The notes below the pieces were generated by a model that searched no databases, had not been told where the DNA came from, and worked only from the letters and a program-made list of their open reading frames with translations. The translations under genes were made by a program, and so were the position numbers. From the NCBI GenBank assembly GCA_963575645.1, contig OY754465.1:46898401-46962400 (forward strand): DNA of 64,000 bases, read 5' to 3'. Source of the stretch: Xanthostigma xanthostigma. Taxonomy: Eukaryota > Arthropoda > Insecta > Raphidioptera > Raphidiidae. Below, piece after piece: positions 53,583 through 64,000 of this stretch; the first letter of the stretch is position 1; the number at the start of each line of letters is the position of its first letter.

Positions 53583-55656
53583 ATTTATTGGAGAGTTCTA
53601 ATCAGGTTTTAATCAAAGTTTTAAAATAAGTAAATCGTATGTAAATCAACAGTGCGCGGTGCAGAGCTGCAGAACTTTATAATTTTAGAATGGATTATAT
53701 TTTCCAAATTAAACCAGGTATTAATTTAAATATATCAAATAATTATAAATTATATTATTATTTTGAACCATAAATTTTAATACAATCAAAAAAGTCAATA
53801 AACAACATAGTCTACAAATAATAATGATGATAGATTTTGAAATCCTCTTTTATAATGTAGGTACACGTCTACTATTTCCGAAAAAAACATTATTTCAGTA
53901 ATAATTTTTATCTTTCTATTTTGAAGTAATCGCGAAAAAACTTGTGATGTCATTCCTCAGCGACAGCTGACATTAGATATTGTATTTATGGATATAGGGC
54001 TGTGGTGCAGAGGTATTTCGTAGAAAGGTATCTAAATTTACTTAATGATATGATTTATAGGAAGTATTTCAAAAGTATAGGTACTTAGTAGTAAAACAGT
54101 ATGGCTCTCTTTAGTTGCAAGTTAACTCTAACCTAAAAAATAATCTATGACATATAAGTGTTATAAAATATCACAAAACCACGAATAAACAACAAATCGA
54201 CTAATTAAATGATGCAGATATTGTGTCCCTGTCTAATTAATTAAGTTTAAGAAATGAATGGTTAAATAATAAATAAATATTTGTCGTGGCTAAATGTTAC
54301 TAAAAACAAAAGCCAATAAAATGTATATTAAAAAAATAAATTATACAGAAGTGAATGATCGCAACAAAAATTTAAGCGATATGGGGATTATTTACTTCAA
54401 GTGTTTATATTCTCTTTTATTTAAGAAGGCGTGACGTCATTCGGTGTTTCGGTTAAAATGGCCGAATGCAGTATTTATACTTTTATTTTATTAAAAATCT
54501 TATTAATATTAATGCTTATATTAACACTAGATCATTTTTTTAAATCCTTTCAACATATAGTTTTCTCTAAAACCATTTATTCTACGGTCATCAGACTTTT
54601 TGTATAGATTATAGGGTCTTTTAGGGGTAAAGATTACTTTGTGTAACTATTGACAACAAAATTTGTTTAAAATATTTGTCCGAGAGTTCAATAATTATTA
54701 AACTCTTGTTCAAGTGATTTAACCAATGTTTGATGTCAATCGCTTAATCTTATTTGAACAACCAACTGTGCTCTCGATCCGTTCGAATATGTTCGACTCG
54801 GCGTCGTGCTGTTGTATATGTATGTCCGTGTGTAGTGTATCCCACCAAAATAAATGTGAAATAAAGGGCCAAGCTCGATACAAACAACAAGCGAGGTGGT
54901 CGGCTTCGCCGAAAAAGAATTAAGTTCTACTTAAGGTAGTTTGGTAGCCAAATGACTTAAACTTGACCCTACATTTTTTTATATTTATTCAAAAGATTAT
55001 AATTAAAAACACCTACAGAAAAAGAATTAGATTTGTTTACTACACCGTTTAAAAGATATAATTAATTAAAGTTATGCAAAAATACACGAGCCGTTATGAG
55101 TGTCCTTGTTCAATAACTCGGGAAATTGAGGGTTTGTAAAAAATTGACAAACTTGACCTGACAAAAAAAACTTTTTAATGGATAGAACGATGTTTGAAAT
55201 ACACATTGCAAAAATTTCAGAATAATTTACCACGTACTTTTGATTTTATAAATTTTTTAATACTGACATGTGGCCTCTATCTCTGTTGTTGTAGTGACAG
55301 CTGAGTACTAAGCAACTAATATTTTTTATTCAACTCATGCGCGTTATTCATGTTTTATCATGCCTAAAAACCGAACCCTAAATAGCCATTTACCGACTGG
55401 TCATAACACAATGAAAATTCCTACTAGCTCGGCCATTATGGAGTAATGAAAATAAACGTAACTATTTTCTGAGTCGTAACGAAATAGTAGGTAACAACAA
55501 CTCCGTTGTTACCCATTAAGGCTAAAATTGAGAGGCCGAATGTTTTCGACATGGAGTTTATTCATAACCGACTAACCTCAAACCAAAACATTGAATCGTG
55601 CTGTTTGGTGCTGTTAGTATTGACAGTTTTTTTTTTATAAAGAAATAAATAGATAT
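53583..55656. other. Long AT-rich stretch without recognised features
   Basis: No supported gene. The 65-codon frame at 54726-54923 covers a slightly GC-richer block and has no motif. Confidence 0.5.
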
Positions 55657-55932
55657 TTACAACATCTCATTATAATTAAAACATGAATAACGCGCAATTG
55701 TTGAATAATATTATGGGCGCAACTTGTAGGCTAAGTCATGACCTGTCAGCGCGATGACATGCCATGAATGACTTAGACTACTAGTTACGCCAATAACTAT
55801 TACAACATCTCATTATAATTAAAACATGAATAACGCGCAATTGTTGAATAAAATTATGAGCGCAACTTGTAGGCTAAGTCATGACCTGTCAGCGCGATGA
55901 ATGACTTAGACTACTAGTTACGCCAATAACTA
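55657..55932 (+). repeat. Tandem duplication of a hairpin-bearing unit
   Basis: Unit 1 (55657-55798) and unit 2 (55799-55932) are almost identical, except for about 10 bp missing from unit 2 and two single changes. Each unit carries inverted words 'gcgcaacttgtaggctaagtc' and 'gacttagactactagttacgc', able to fold into a stem of about 30 bp. Probably a very small MITE plus flank duplicated together. Confidence 0.93.
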
Positions 55933-56752
55933 ATTAATTACATTACTATAATTATTTAATTATAATTCACATTAAATTAAATCAAATAAATTTTTATATG
56001 AATTTCTATTAATTATTATAGCATGATTTGGATAATTAGATAATTATTTGAGTAAAAAAAAAGAAAAAAAGTCATTTATTTGACTTGTGATTGCGGCTCC
56101 CAAACTACCTTAACTAATATTATCAAGGCATAGATTGTTACTAGAGTCTATAAACACGCGTACAGTTATATAAATAGAATAAAAATAATACACTGATAAA
56201 TTTGCTTTCAATTTGGACTATTCCCAACGCAGAATTGACCGTTTAGTGATTGTTTTCTTTATGTACGCATAATGAGCCAACTCCATGCCAAGTTTCTAAG
56301 TCAACCAGAAATGGTCTGGAGTTTTTATGAGTGAGCGATATTAGTGTTAAAAATAGTAATATTCGAACGTCAGTATCTCGGGAATTATTTGAGTCCTGTA
56401 GGAGAAGGGGTATTAATAAGCGTACACGTGTGTAGGACAAATAGTTTTAGAGTTATAGGGGGTCAAAAGTAGTTCCGGACAGTTCGTGTAAATATATGCT
56501 CATAGTATTTCCGAACTTGGTTAACACACACTGCCGTGTGTCTAGATAGACGTGGTTACGTCAATCTATCGTTTATTTAATACTTTTAATGGAGAAGGTG
56601 TTGTCGATAGCAAAACACCTCCGTATGACTTACAGTTCGTTCACATTACAAAACACTGGGATAATTTTCTAATAACTTAGTTACACATTACAAAATTGTT
56701 GGTGTCTCATTTTTCTTTTTTTAAATTCCAGCCATTCCATTCCAACTTTTCT
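55933..56752. other. No recognised feature
   Basis: AT-rich sequence without supported features. Confidence 0.5.
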
Positions 56753-57275
56753 GATATCGCGAGGTAACGTGGGTAATGGCTAGTATTCAATATGACATAA
56801 TTGCTATTCGTTGCCATGGTTACCTACATAATATGTTCACGTCATGTTTAAAATTAATCAAAGCATACTTAACTAGTTTATTTCTGACATATCTACAAAA
56901 CAAAAGAACAGCTGATTTTTTTTTATTTTCAAAATATTTCCGAAATTATAGAGTTTAGAAAAAAAATTCCTTAATAAAACTTTCTTGAAATAATAAACAA
57001 AATAATAATCCGTTATGAAAAGTATAGGTACCATTAATATATAAAAAAACAACGTTATACCATATATCTCTACTGCACATGAGCCGATTTTTCCCAAAAA
57101 CAATAGAGCTTTTCATATTTACATGCCAAACATCCTTTCAAAATTTGGTTTCAATCCGCCCATCCGTTTGACCTGTATCGTGCTCACAGACTAACAGACC
57201 AACAGACGCACAGAGTGTTTCCAAAAATATGTTTTTTGGATTCGGGGAACCTCAAAACGAAAAAATTAAAACTAA
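56753..57275 (+). repeat. Dispersed repeat FB-C, long copy
   Basis: 56753-57165 matches 62000-62423 in inverted orientation ('cgtgggtaatggctagtatt', 'ttgccatggttacctacata', 'gccgatttttcccaaaaaca'). The 3' continuation (57140-57265) matches 52688-52806. The non-coding character, dispersion and ordered 3' block suit a retrotransposon 3' UTR or large MITE. Confidence 0.85.
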
Positions 57276-57289
57276 ATTTTGCCCTGTCA

Positions 57290-57560
57290 TCTAGTTATCG
57301 TCTTTAACAAAAGTCAAGTTATACTCCAAGGCATACACTAGGCAACCATCACGCGCTGTCATCTAATAAAATACCAGAAACTATATTAGTTACTAAATTT
57401 CGCGAAATTTAGTAACTAGTTTAGTTTCTAGTATTTCGTTAGATGAAAGCACGTGATGCTTGCCTTGTGTAATCTAACGCACAAACGTAACGTCCTCCCA
57501 TAAAAGTGTCGCGCCAATTGCACGGTTTTACTTCCAAGTTTCCAACCAAGCTCGCTATTA
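57290..57560 (+). repeat. Dispersed repeat family (as at 325-612), copy 2, with palindrome
   Basis: Shares blocks with 325-612. At 57347-57460 it also contains a perfect central palindrome 'ttactaaatttcgcgaaatttagtaa', whose arms extend out to 'cgctgtcatcta' and 'tagatgaaagcac'. Confidence 0.75.
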
Positions 57561-58840
57561 GATGTTTTGCATCAAATACACTTTTTTATAAAAAAAATTG
57601 TAATATATAATCAGTAATCACAATTTAAGGTCATTGTCGCAAATTAATTTTTTTTGACAACGCTTCAGCAATTCGCCGTGTTCTTGGAAATAACTTTTGT
57701 ACAGTGAACGTTCTATAACGCAGGTATATTATGTCCCACGACAGTTCAGTATACAGAGGTGGTATACCGTGGATCAGACAATTATTAATGGTCTCGATCT
57801 AATTTCGATTTCGTCTTCGCAAGTGTTGAATTTATATTACGTATGTATGCTGAACTAAACGATGCTTCCAACCCGATGCCACACAAATTCATCCATACAT
57901 TATGTACATAGCGTTTACTAGGTAAATGAAGTAAAGCGTCGGTTATGATCATTCAATCACCTGATTTTGATATTTTGATTAATACCAAAATAGATAGGTA
58001 GATAGTCTTCTTTATTGTGACAGATAATAATCTGTATAACAGCGTCAATACAAAAGTAAAAAAAAACACATACGAAAAAATCATCTAGGTATATAATAGG
58101 TGTACAAACATAAAGTGCAGGCCAATCAATAAAAGATATGACGTCATAAAAACAATTTTCCTTTAATATATTTATTCAATACTAATGCTGAACATTTTTC
58201 GTTGAAATATTGTATCTTTATGTAGCATACACTGAATTGAAAACATGTGTCGTAAAAAAAACAGCAGATAATCAGTGCTATTCTATAGACTTTTACTGGA
58301 GTGCTTCGTTCGGTTACCTCATTGCGTGGTCGGTATTCATAACGACGTTTTAAAACGACTTAACGGTATCTAAAAGTCAGAATATAGTCGATGTAAGCGC
58401 TTCAGTTAGTTTTTATTTGATGTCGGTTTGCAGCAACTCAAATTGTTATTAAGAATAAATTGGATGTTTATCAGAAATGTTTCCACACGATACTTCTGTT
58501 ATCGCCGTGTTATCAGACTCGTAACTTTTTCAATTAAAATGTTTGATATGTGGATTTTTTTCGAATTAACTACTTTTCTGCAAGAAGTATGTATAGAACA
58601 TGTGTAAAAACTTTATTTTTATTATTAAGTAAAGAAAAGCGTGCTTTAGCTATAAAAAAGTTATATTTCACATCCAAATTTTAATTATATTTTAGAAAAA
58701 CACAATAATTTTGGGAAAATATTAATGCTAATTTCTTATTGATTCTCAGAATTTCATTTTACAGCACCCAGTAACGCGTTGCTGTGGCTTAGTCTAGTTT
58801 GCTACTTCAATCAGCATACGGCGCTTCTAATGTCGTAAAA
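57561..58840. other. No recognised feature
   Basis: AT-rich sequence without supported genes. Confidence 0.5.
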
Positions 58841-59055
58841 TATTTAGTATAGCGTGTGTTGCTTTAACGTCCAACAGATGGCCCTGTATTCAACCGATGT
58901 CGCTCCCAATGAACGCTATGGTAAACGACATGTTGCTTTAATGTCTTACAGACGGCGCTCTGTGGCGCTGTTTTACAAAAAAATAAACTATACCCATGAA
59001 ATGAACGCTATGGTAAACAACACGTTACTTTAACGTCCAACAGATGGCGCTGTTT
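58841..59055 (+). repeat. Three imperfect copies of a 40-55 bp repeat
   Basis: 'aatgaacgctatggtaaac.acatgttgctttaatgtc..acaga.ggcgct' occurs at 58909-58962 and 58999-59052; the right half also at 58855-58895. Spaced rather than strictly tandem. Confidence 0.75.
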
Positions 59056-59084
59056 TTTTAAAAAAAAGCATGTTTTACCTGTCA

Positions 59085-59235
59085 CAGGCGTGACATCTAT
59101 ATAATAGGTATATATAAATACACGCGTATATTCAAATGCAACGTTGTGTCAAAATTTCAAAGCCATCGTTGAAGAACTTTCGAAGATTTAAGAATTTAAA
59201 CAAACGAACGTTTATATTTTATTTTCTATAAATTA
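59085..59235. mobile_element. Possible Helitron or SINE fragment
   Basis: 'tatataaatacacgcgtata', 'caacgttgtgtcaaaatttc' and 'aacaaacgaacgtttatat' follow each other as in the 5' or 3' flanks of short insect transposons. No boundary could be fixed. Confidence 0.3.
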
Positions 59236-59505
59236 ATAAAAAATAATTGAAGTTATTAAAAAAAACAACATAGCTTTACAACGCTAAATAACTATTATTG
59301 AAATCATACAGTGAATAAAATTACGGTGAGGGACACTAGTGCTGCCTAGTGAGTTATAGTGACGGAAGTTTGTGCTGTTCGGTGATTCTGCTCGCTTCAT
59401 CCCATTTTATTATTAATAAGTTTCAAAATTTTATTAAGGCAATTATAAAGTTTGTACGTTGACAGGTAGTAAGTATTATTGGACTAAAGTTTTCAGAAGA
59501 TCATA

Positions 59506-60179
59506 TTATTGTAAAAAAACTGTTCTGGTTCGTGGTGGAAATTATTTATTTACAATAGTGAAACGTTAACGAAACAAATAAACAAACTAAAAAGCACTTC
59601 TCGATAGCGTAAAGTAATAAAACAACAGTTCAAATCAATAAAATAATAGATTAAGTAATGAGGAATGCAAAGTCACTTTATATACAAGATTATTTACAAC
59701 ACAGGAACACACCAAAATTTATTTAACACAGTTATTTATTTACTATGCATAGTTCTATTTATTTTGTACACTTTTGTTTACAAAATGTTCCTTTATAGAT
59801 TTATCTACCGGGGATATTTATGTTATACTATTTATTTCAGCAGTTACCTCAGCACTGTTCACTGACTGTTAATTTATGGCGAATTTATGTATCACTGTCT
59901 CTGCATGATTGTCCCTGTGTGACTGTGTCTCCACTAAGCTATCCCGTAGTTTATATAGGTGCTGGATAGTTCTTTCCTTTGTTGCTTTCGTTGTTGTCTG
60001 GAATTTGACAACAAAGCCCTTTTTACCCACGCCTATTGTTGTAACAACAATCGGTGTGCCTTTGTTAGAATGACGAGTCGATTGTCGTTAGACAACAATC
60101 TGTGTCTTTGTTAGAATGACAAGTCGATTATTGTCTCACGAACTTCTTTGTCGTCTCAACGGGGAGTTTGTAACATTAT
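59506..60179 (-). mobile_element. Solo LTR, family LTR-A copy 4
   Basis: The LTR spans 59510-60175 (TGTAAAAAAAC...GGAGTTTGTAACA) with duplication TTAT on both sides (59506-59509, 60176-60179). A minus-strand TATA box lies at 59951-59958. U3 carries a different tandem duplication from copy 1: a unit of about 47 bp ('acaacaatc.gtgt..ctttg..gaatgac.agtcgatt') twice at 60052-60145, again containing ACAACAAT. Confidence 0.87.
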
Positions 60180-60884
60180 GTTTTACGATTGTGTAAAATT
60201 AATAACCTGTAAGTGTAGTACATTCATTGTCGATAATTTTCACATCCTTGAAAGTTGCAACGTCATATAGGTACTTTACTTTCTATTGAATAACCTAAAA
60301 CACCATGAATGAATAAAAAGAGAAGTAAGATTTCAATTCGTAAAATCATTTAATATAAAATGAAAAATAAATATTACATAACAAGTAGTCATATTTCCGT
60401 TATAAAGAACAGAAATGATATTTTAACTTCCCAACTATTGTCGCCGTCTTCGCCTGTCGGCGTCGCGAGTTATAAAATTGAATTTCTAAATTGTCTGGCG
60501 TAAGTTTCACACAGTTTCCTTTTCTTTTCTTATATCCATTGTTCGTATGAAGGAGAAGAAGAAAATAAGGTCATTTTTGCAACACAAGTGCATTGGTGTA
60601 TCTAATTTAATTTTATCTTTATTGGCACTTACAAAAGATGTCGTGTGTAAGAGAAAGATAGAAGCATTGAATGAACGACAGTTGAGGTGGTAGTTGCCGC
60701 CAAACGCTTCTAATCTTTGTGTCACGAGCAAACGAGGCCTTTCACATCTAGTAAGCTAAGACTTAAGTGTTCGTTTTTAACTTACAGCTACTTTCTTTGA
60801 ACGACATACACTTTTCGTTTTAATTTTGTGTCCAATATTTTTTTTATTAATTACCGACCGTTTATGATAATGTTACAAGTTAAA
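60180..60884. other. No recognised feature
   Basis: No supported gene; the 74-codon minus-strand frame at 60507-60731 is unsupported. Confidence 0.5.
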
Positions 60885-61106
60885 AAAGTATGAAACAAGA
60901 AAATATTCTCATCTGAGGATAGCCGTTGTCATATGCCATTGTTACCTTTCCCCCAACAAAACATAACATTTTAACAGTAGTAAGCGATCATAAGCTCTAG
61001 GGCAAAGTGCATAACGCTATACATCTGGAGGGGCCTCATATATATGAGATGGCATACGATCATACGGCTATCCTCAAATGAGAATATTTTCTTGTTTCAT
61101 ACTTTT
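60885..61106. repeat. Fold-back repeat, 50-bp arms
   Basis: 'gtatgaaacaagaaaatatt' through 'ggatagccg' at the left is mirrored at 61055-61106. Loop about 110 nt. MITE-like. Confidence 0.85.
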
Positions 61107-61503
61107 CAGTAGTCGGATTTTATTTTTTGAACTTATTTTTTATTTAAATTTTTTTTTGGACTTATTTTTTATTTGTTTTCAATTTGCTCCCCTCTGGGAC
61201 CAAAATTCAAAAATAAATGTACCCTATGTTATCCGGGCCATAATAACCAATCTATTGTGGAACATCCGTAAATACAAACATACTTACATAGACTGCTAAA
61301 CGCATAACCCTTCCTTTTGGCTTCACCGCAGTTGGGTAAAAACAGGTCAACCACGTGTTCGGCACATATAGGTACACGATAGAGTTTCGTAGTGTTCGAT
61401 TTCACGTACATGCTTATATTTGTAGAATTACTTGGTTTTTGGAAGGCTCCAAAGTAATATTAATAGTGCAAATAATAACTCATGAATACTTGAATTATTT
61501 TTA

Positions 61504-61664
61504 CAGGCTTTTATTTAGTTTCACCTGTCCCGGTGTCTGTCTGTCTGAAATCATAATATCTTGTATGTTAAAGACCCACTTCCCGGTTACCGATTGAGCT
61601 CAAATTTTGTATACGCATGTGATTCCGATGACAATACAATATATGATAACTAACTGACTATTTC
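61504..61664 (+). repeat. Dispersed repeat (GTCT tract family), copy 2
   Basis: Same block order and orientation as 8327-8515 with a shorter GTCT run and about 20 bp missing in the middle. Confidence 0.8.
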
Positions 61665-61839
61665 GGCTTTCGCTTTTGTGGAATGGTACTAGCTTAGGTC
61701 AAAAATTACTTTTCAAAATTTTACAATATATTTTCGTTTTGATGTCCCCCAAACCAAAAACATAGGTATACCTACTTATTTAGCGTAGGGTTTTTTTTAA
61801 CTTTTCCCTATATACAAAAAAAAAAATAAAAATGGTAAC

Positions 61840-61982
61840 ACATAAGACTACTAATAAACAACATTTAAGTTAGCATTAAGCTTATTCCACTGGGTAATTA
61901 ATAAGGAACCAGAATATAAAAATATGTAAAATTGTAACTTACTTTTATAATATGACAATAAAATCTTATCTTATCTTATATA
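61840..61982 (+). mobile_element. LINE 3' end with (TCTTA)n tail
   Basis: 'atatgacaataaaatcttat' followed by 'cttatcttat' is a typical insect LINE terminus with pentamer tail. The preceding 100 bp are non-coding. Confidence 0.5.
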
Positions 61983-61989
61983 CCTATTT

Positions 61990-62423
61990 GTGTTTGTGAA
62001 CACGATACAGGATTGAAACCAAATTTTGGGAGAATGTTTGGTATGCCAATATGAAGAGTCCTATTGTTTTTGGGAAAAATCGACGCATGCGTAGAAGAGA
62101 TATATGCTATGACAATGTTTTTTTTATAATAATGGTATACTTTTTCATAACGGCTTAATATTCTATTTAATTGTTCAAGAAAGTTTTGTTAAAAATGTTT
62201 CTTCTAGACTTTATAGTTTCGGAAATATTTTGAAAATAAAAAAAATCAGCGGTTCTTTTGTTTTTTTGTAGATCTGTCAGAAATAAACTTGGTAAGCATG
62301 CTTTGATTAATATTTAATTTTTACATGACGTGGAACATATTATCTAGGTAATCATGGCAACGAACAGCAAATATCATATTGAATACTAGCCATTACCCGC
62401 GTCACCTCACGCGATATCAGAAA
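61990..62423 (-). repeat. Dispersed repeat FB-C, inverted copy
   Basis: Reverse-complement counterpart of 56753-57165, about 5 kb away. Divergence is visible throughout (many substitutions and small gaps), so it is not recent. Confidence 0.85.
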
Positions 62424-63043
62424 TTTTATTTACTTTGTTTTATTGTATCAGACGTCAATATTTTTGAAGTTGGAATGGTCTCGTCGCCCAATTGGCGGGA
62501 ATTTTTTTATTTGAAATATGACAGTTGGTTAGAAACTAATAATTAAGAATTGAAATTCTTGACATACGTTCAGTTCTTCACTGTTCGCTTCCTTCCTTTT
62601 ATGATGTTTGTTTTTCTCTGACAGCGTGTGTGCAGTCAGTACCTAAAGTTGTATAATATAAATGGCTCATCTAGAACAACAATGTCCAAGTTTGCGAAAT
62701 CCGTTTCGTCCCTTATATGATTACAAACTTTACAAGTATTGTATGCATGTGGTAGACGCATAAATCTTAACAGTGTTATTGTATAGTAGAAAGTACATTG
62801 CACTCTCAACATTATATTATTCCTTAAGTTCTGACGAAAACTAAAAGTTAGCTGTTGAAATCGCAACTGAATCAACTATTCAAATTCAAATTAATATACT
62901 TATGTAATAGGTATGTATATTTTGGTTTTTAGGAAGTGAGGCCAATCTAGGACTCACTGTCTGTTGCAGAAAGGATTGTCAAAAAATCAGACTTGACAAA
63001 GACCTTTGATTGTGGTCACACATATTTTTAACCGACTTCAACA
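62424..63043. other. No recognised feature
   Basis: AT-rich. The 79-codon frame at 62636-62875 has no supporting features. Confidence 0.5.
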
Positions 63044-63487
63044 AAAAACTTTTTAACAAAAAAATTAAACCGCCGAAAAACTGAAAAGCAAAAAATAATA
63101 AATCTTTTTAGTTAACTAAGTTCTATCTAAGTAGTTGAACGTATGTGACAGTCTAGTATATCTAAGTAATTTTGAGTCGGCGTCAACAATTCGAACGGGC
63201 ACACACTGAGGGCACACGTCGTTACGAGTGGTCGTGTGGAGAGCGCATGTTTGAAATGTTAATGTTTACTTATCGCTGGAGATTTCACGTATCATTGTTA
63301 ATTTGATTTGGTTATTTCTTTTAGTGATCTTGTTCATTGATTGTTTGACGCCGACTCAAAATTACTTAGATATACTAGACTGTCACATACGTTCAACTAC
63401 TTAGATAGAACTTAGTTAAATAAAAAAATTTATTATTTTTTGCTTTTCAGTTTTTCGGCGGTTTAATTTTTTTGTTAAAAAGTTTTT
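63044..63487. repeat. 444-bp palindrome with 145-bp arms
   Basis: Left arm 63044-63190 and right arm 63342-63487 are near-perfect inverse copies ('ctatctaagtagttgaacgt', 'agtatatctaagtaattttg'). The centre (about 150 bp) is less AT-rich and not inverted. Confidence 0.95.
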
Positions 63488-63549
63488 ATTTTATAATTTT
63501 TTGTGGCTATATAATTTATAATTGTAATACACAACTCAACATGAAAATC

Positions 63550-63875
63550 TGTGAGTGAACAATAAATCACCACTATTTTCCCACCCTTAGGGTAGGAATT
63601 TTTTTTCCAAATTTATATGAGATCAACTTCGAGGTATACCCTATCCAAAAAAAAAAAGAATTATCAAAATCGGACTACTCTGTAAAAAGTTATGCGTGGT
63701 CAAACATTACAATCAGTGAGTGAACAATCAATCATCCCCTGTTTTCCTACCCTTAGGGTTGGAATTTTTTTATCAAATTTATATGGGACCAACTTCGGGG
63801 TATACCCTTTCAAATAAAAAAATAATTATCAAAATCGGACTACTCTGTAAAAAGTTATGCGTGGTCATACATAAA
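63550..63875 (-). repeat. Tandem pair of a 163-bp dispersed-repeat segment
   Basis: Unit 1 (63550-63711) and unit 2 (63712-63875) share 'gtgagtgaacaat', 'acccttagggt.ggaatttt', 'cttcg.ggtataccct' and 'atcggactactctgtaaaaa'. Read on the minus strand they are the interior of the 'accgacttc/ggaggaggttct' repeat common in moths. Confidence 0.85.
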
Positions 63876-63885
63876 AAAAAAATAT

Positions 63886-64000
63886 ACGCGTCGACTTGAG
63901 AACCTCCTCCGTTTTTGTTTTTCGTCGGTTAAAAAAGGAGGAGGTTCTATGTTCGTCTGTATATATATATATTTTTTTTTATGTATGTTCACCGATTTCT
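63886..64000. repeat. Inverted ends of the 'aggaggaggttct' repeat
   Basis: 'gagaacctcctcc' (63897) and 'ggaggaggttct' (63937) are inverted around 'gtttttgtttttcgtcggtt', so two copies of the repeat meet head to head; the right one runs off the window. An (AT)n run lies at 63958-63972. Confidence 0.75.

Overview
This window looks like gene-poor, strongly AT-rich eukaryotic DNA, most likely from a moth or butterfly (Lepidoptera). I infer that from the base composition, the many short 'gtaggtacct'-type words, and several repeat types I associate with lepidopteran genomes: the 'accgacttc...ggaggaggttct' repeat at the right edge, a tRNA-headed SINE with an (ATT)n tail, and small Helitrons with CCCGGG-type 3' hairpins. 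No complete host gene is visible. The only host-exon candidate is a 117-bp open block with good splice sites on the minus strand (45473-45589). Nothing bacterial (operons, CRISPR, Shine-Dalgarno sites) is present.

Layout. 1-8 kb: end of a Helitron, two pogo/Tigger-like MITEs, two fold-back elements and a 5'-truncated LINE whose reverse-transcriptase C-terminus is frameshifted. 8-16 kb: a 285-bp near-perfect hairpin, a TA-flanked mariner-like inverted-repeat element, and two copies of an unnamed family (13.04-13.76 and 15.25-15.94 kb). 16-31 kb: mostly AT-rich sequence with few landmarks: a Helitron (19.2 kb), an inverted-repeat element (20.7 kb), a fold-back element with an internal minisatellite and an 8-bp target duplication (22.4-23.1 kb), a palindrome (24 kb) and tRNA-like elements. 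31.5-37.6 kb: a dense run of long inverted repeats, including a Ginger-like element with an integrase relic, abutted by a second palindromic element at its right end. 38-47 kb: two hAT MITEs with perfect 8-bp duplications, two copies of one SINE (one with an 11-bp duplication), a retrotransposon Pol C-terminal fragment, a Helitron carrying a helicase N-terminal relic and a THAP-domain fold-back, and a second Helitron carrying a tRNA-Lys-like gene. 43.7-60.2 kb: four solo LTRs of one family, all in the same orientation, one inside a pogo-like MITE. 52-64 kb: more MITEs, a tandem duplication, inverted dispersed repeats and two large palindromes.

The elements do not form a pathway. They record successive insertions: LTR into pogo MITE, palindrome against the end of the Ginger-like element, THAP fold-back inside a Helitron. 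The most notable property is the density of long inverted repeats, about twenty in 64 kb. If transcribed they would form hairpin RNA, which could feed endogenous siRNA production; that is inference. All family names come from recognised termini, target duplications and protein motifs. No database search was possible.
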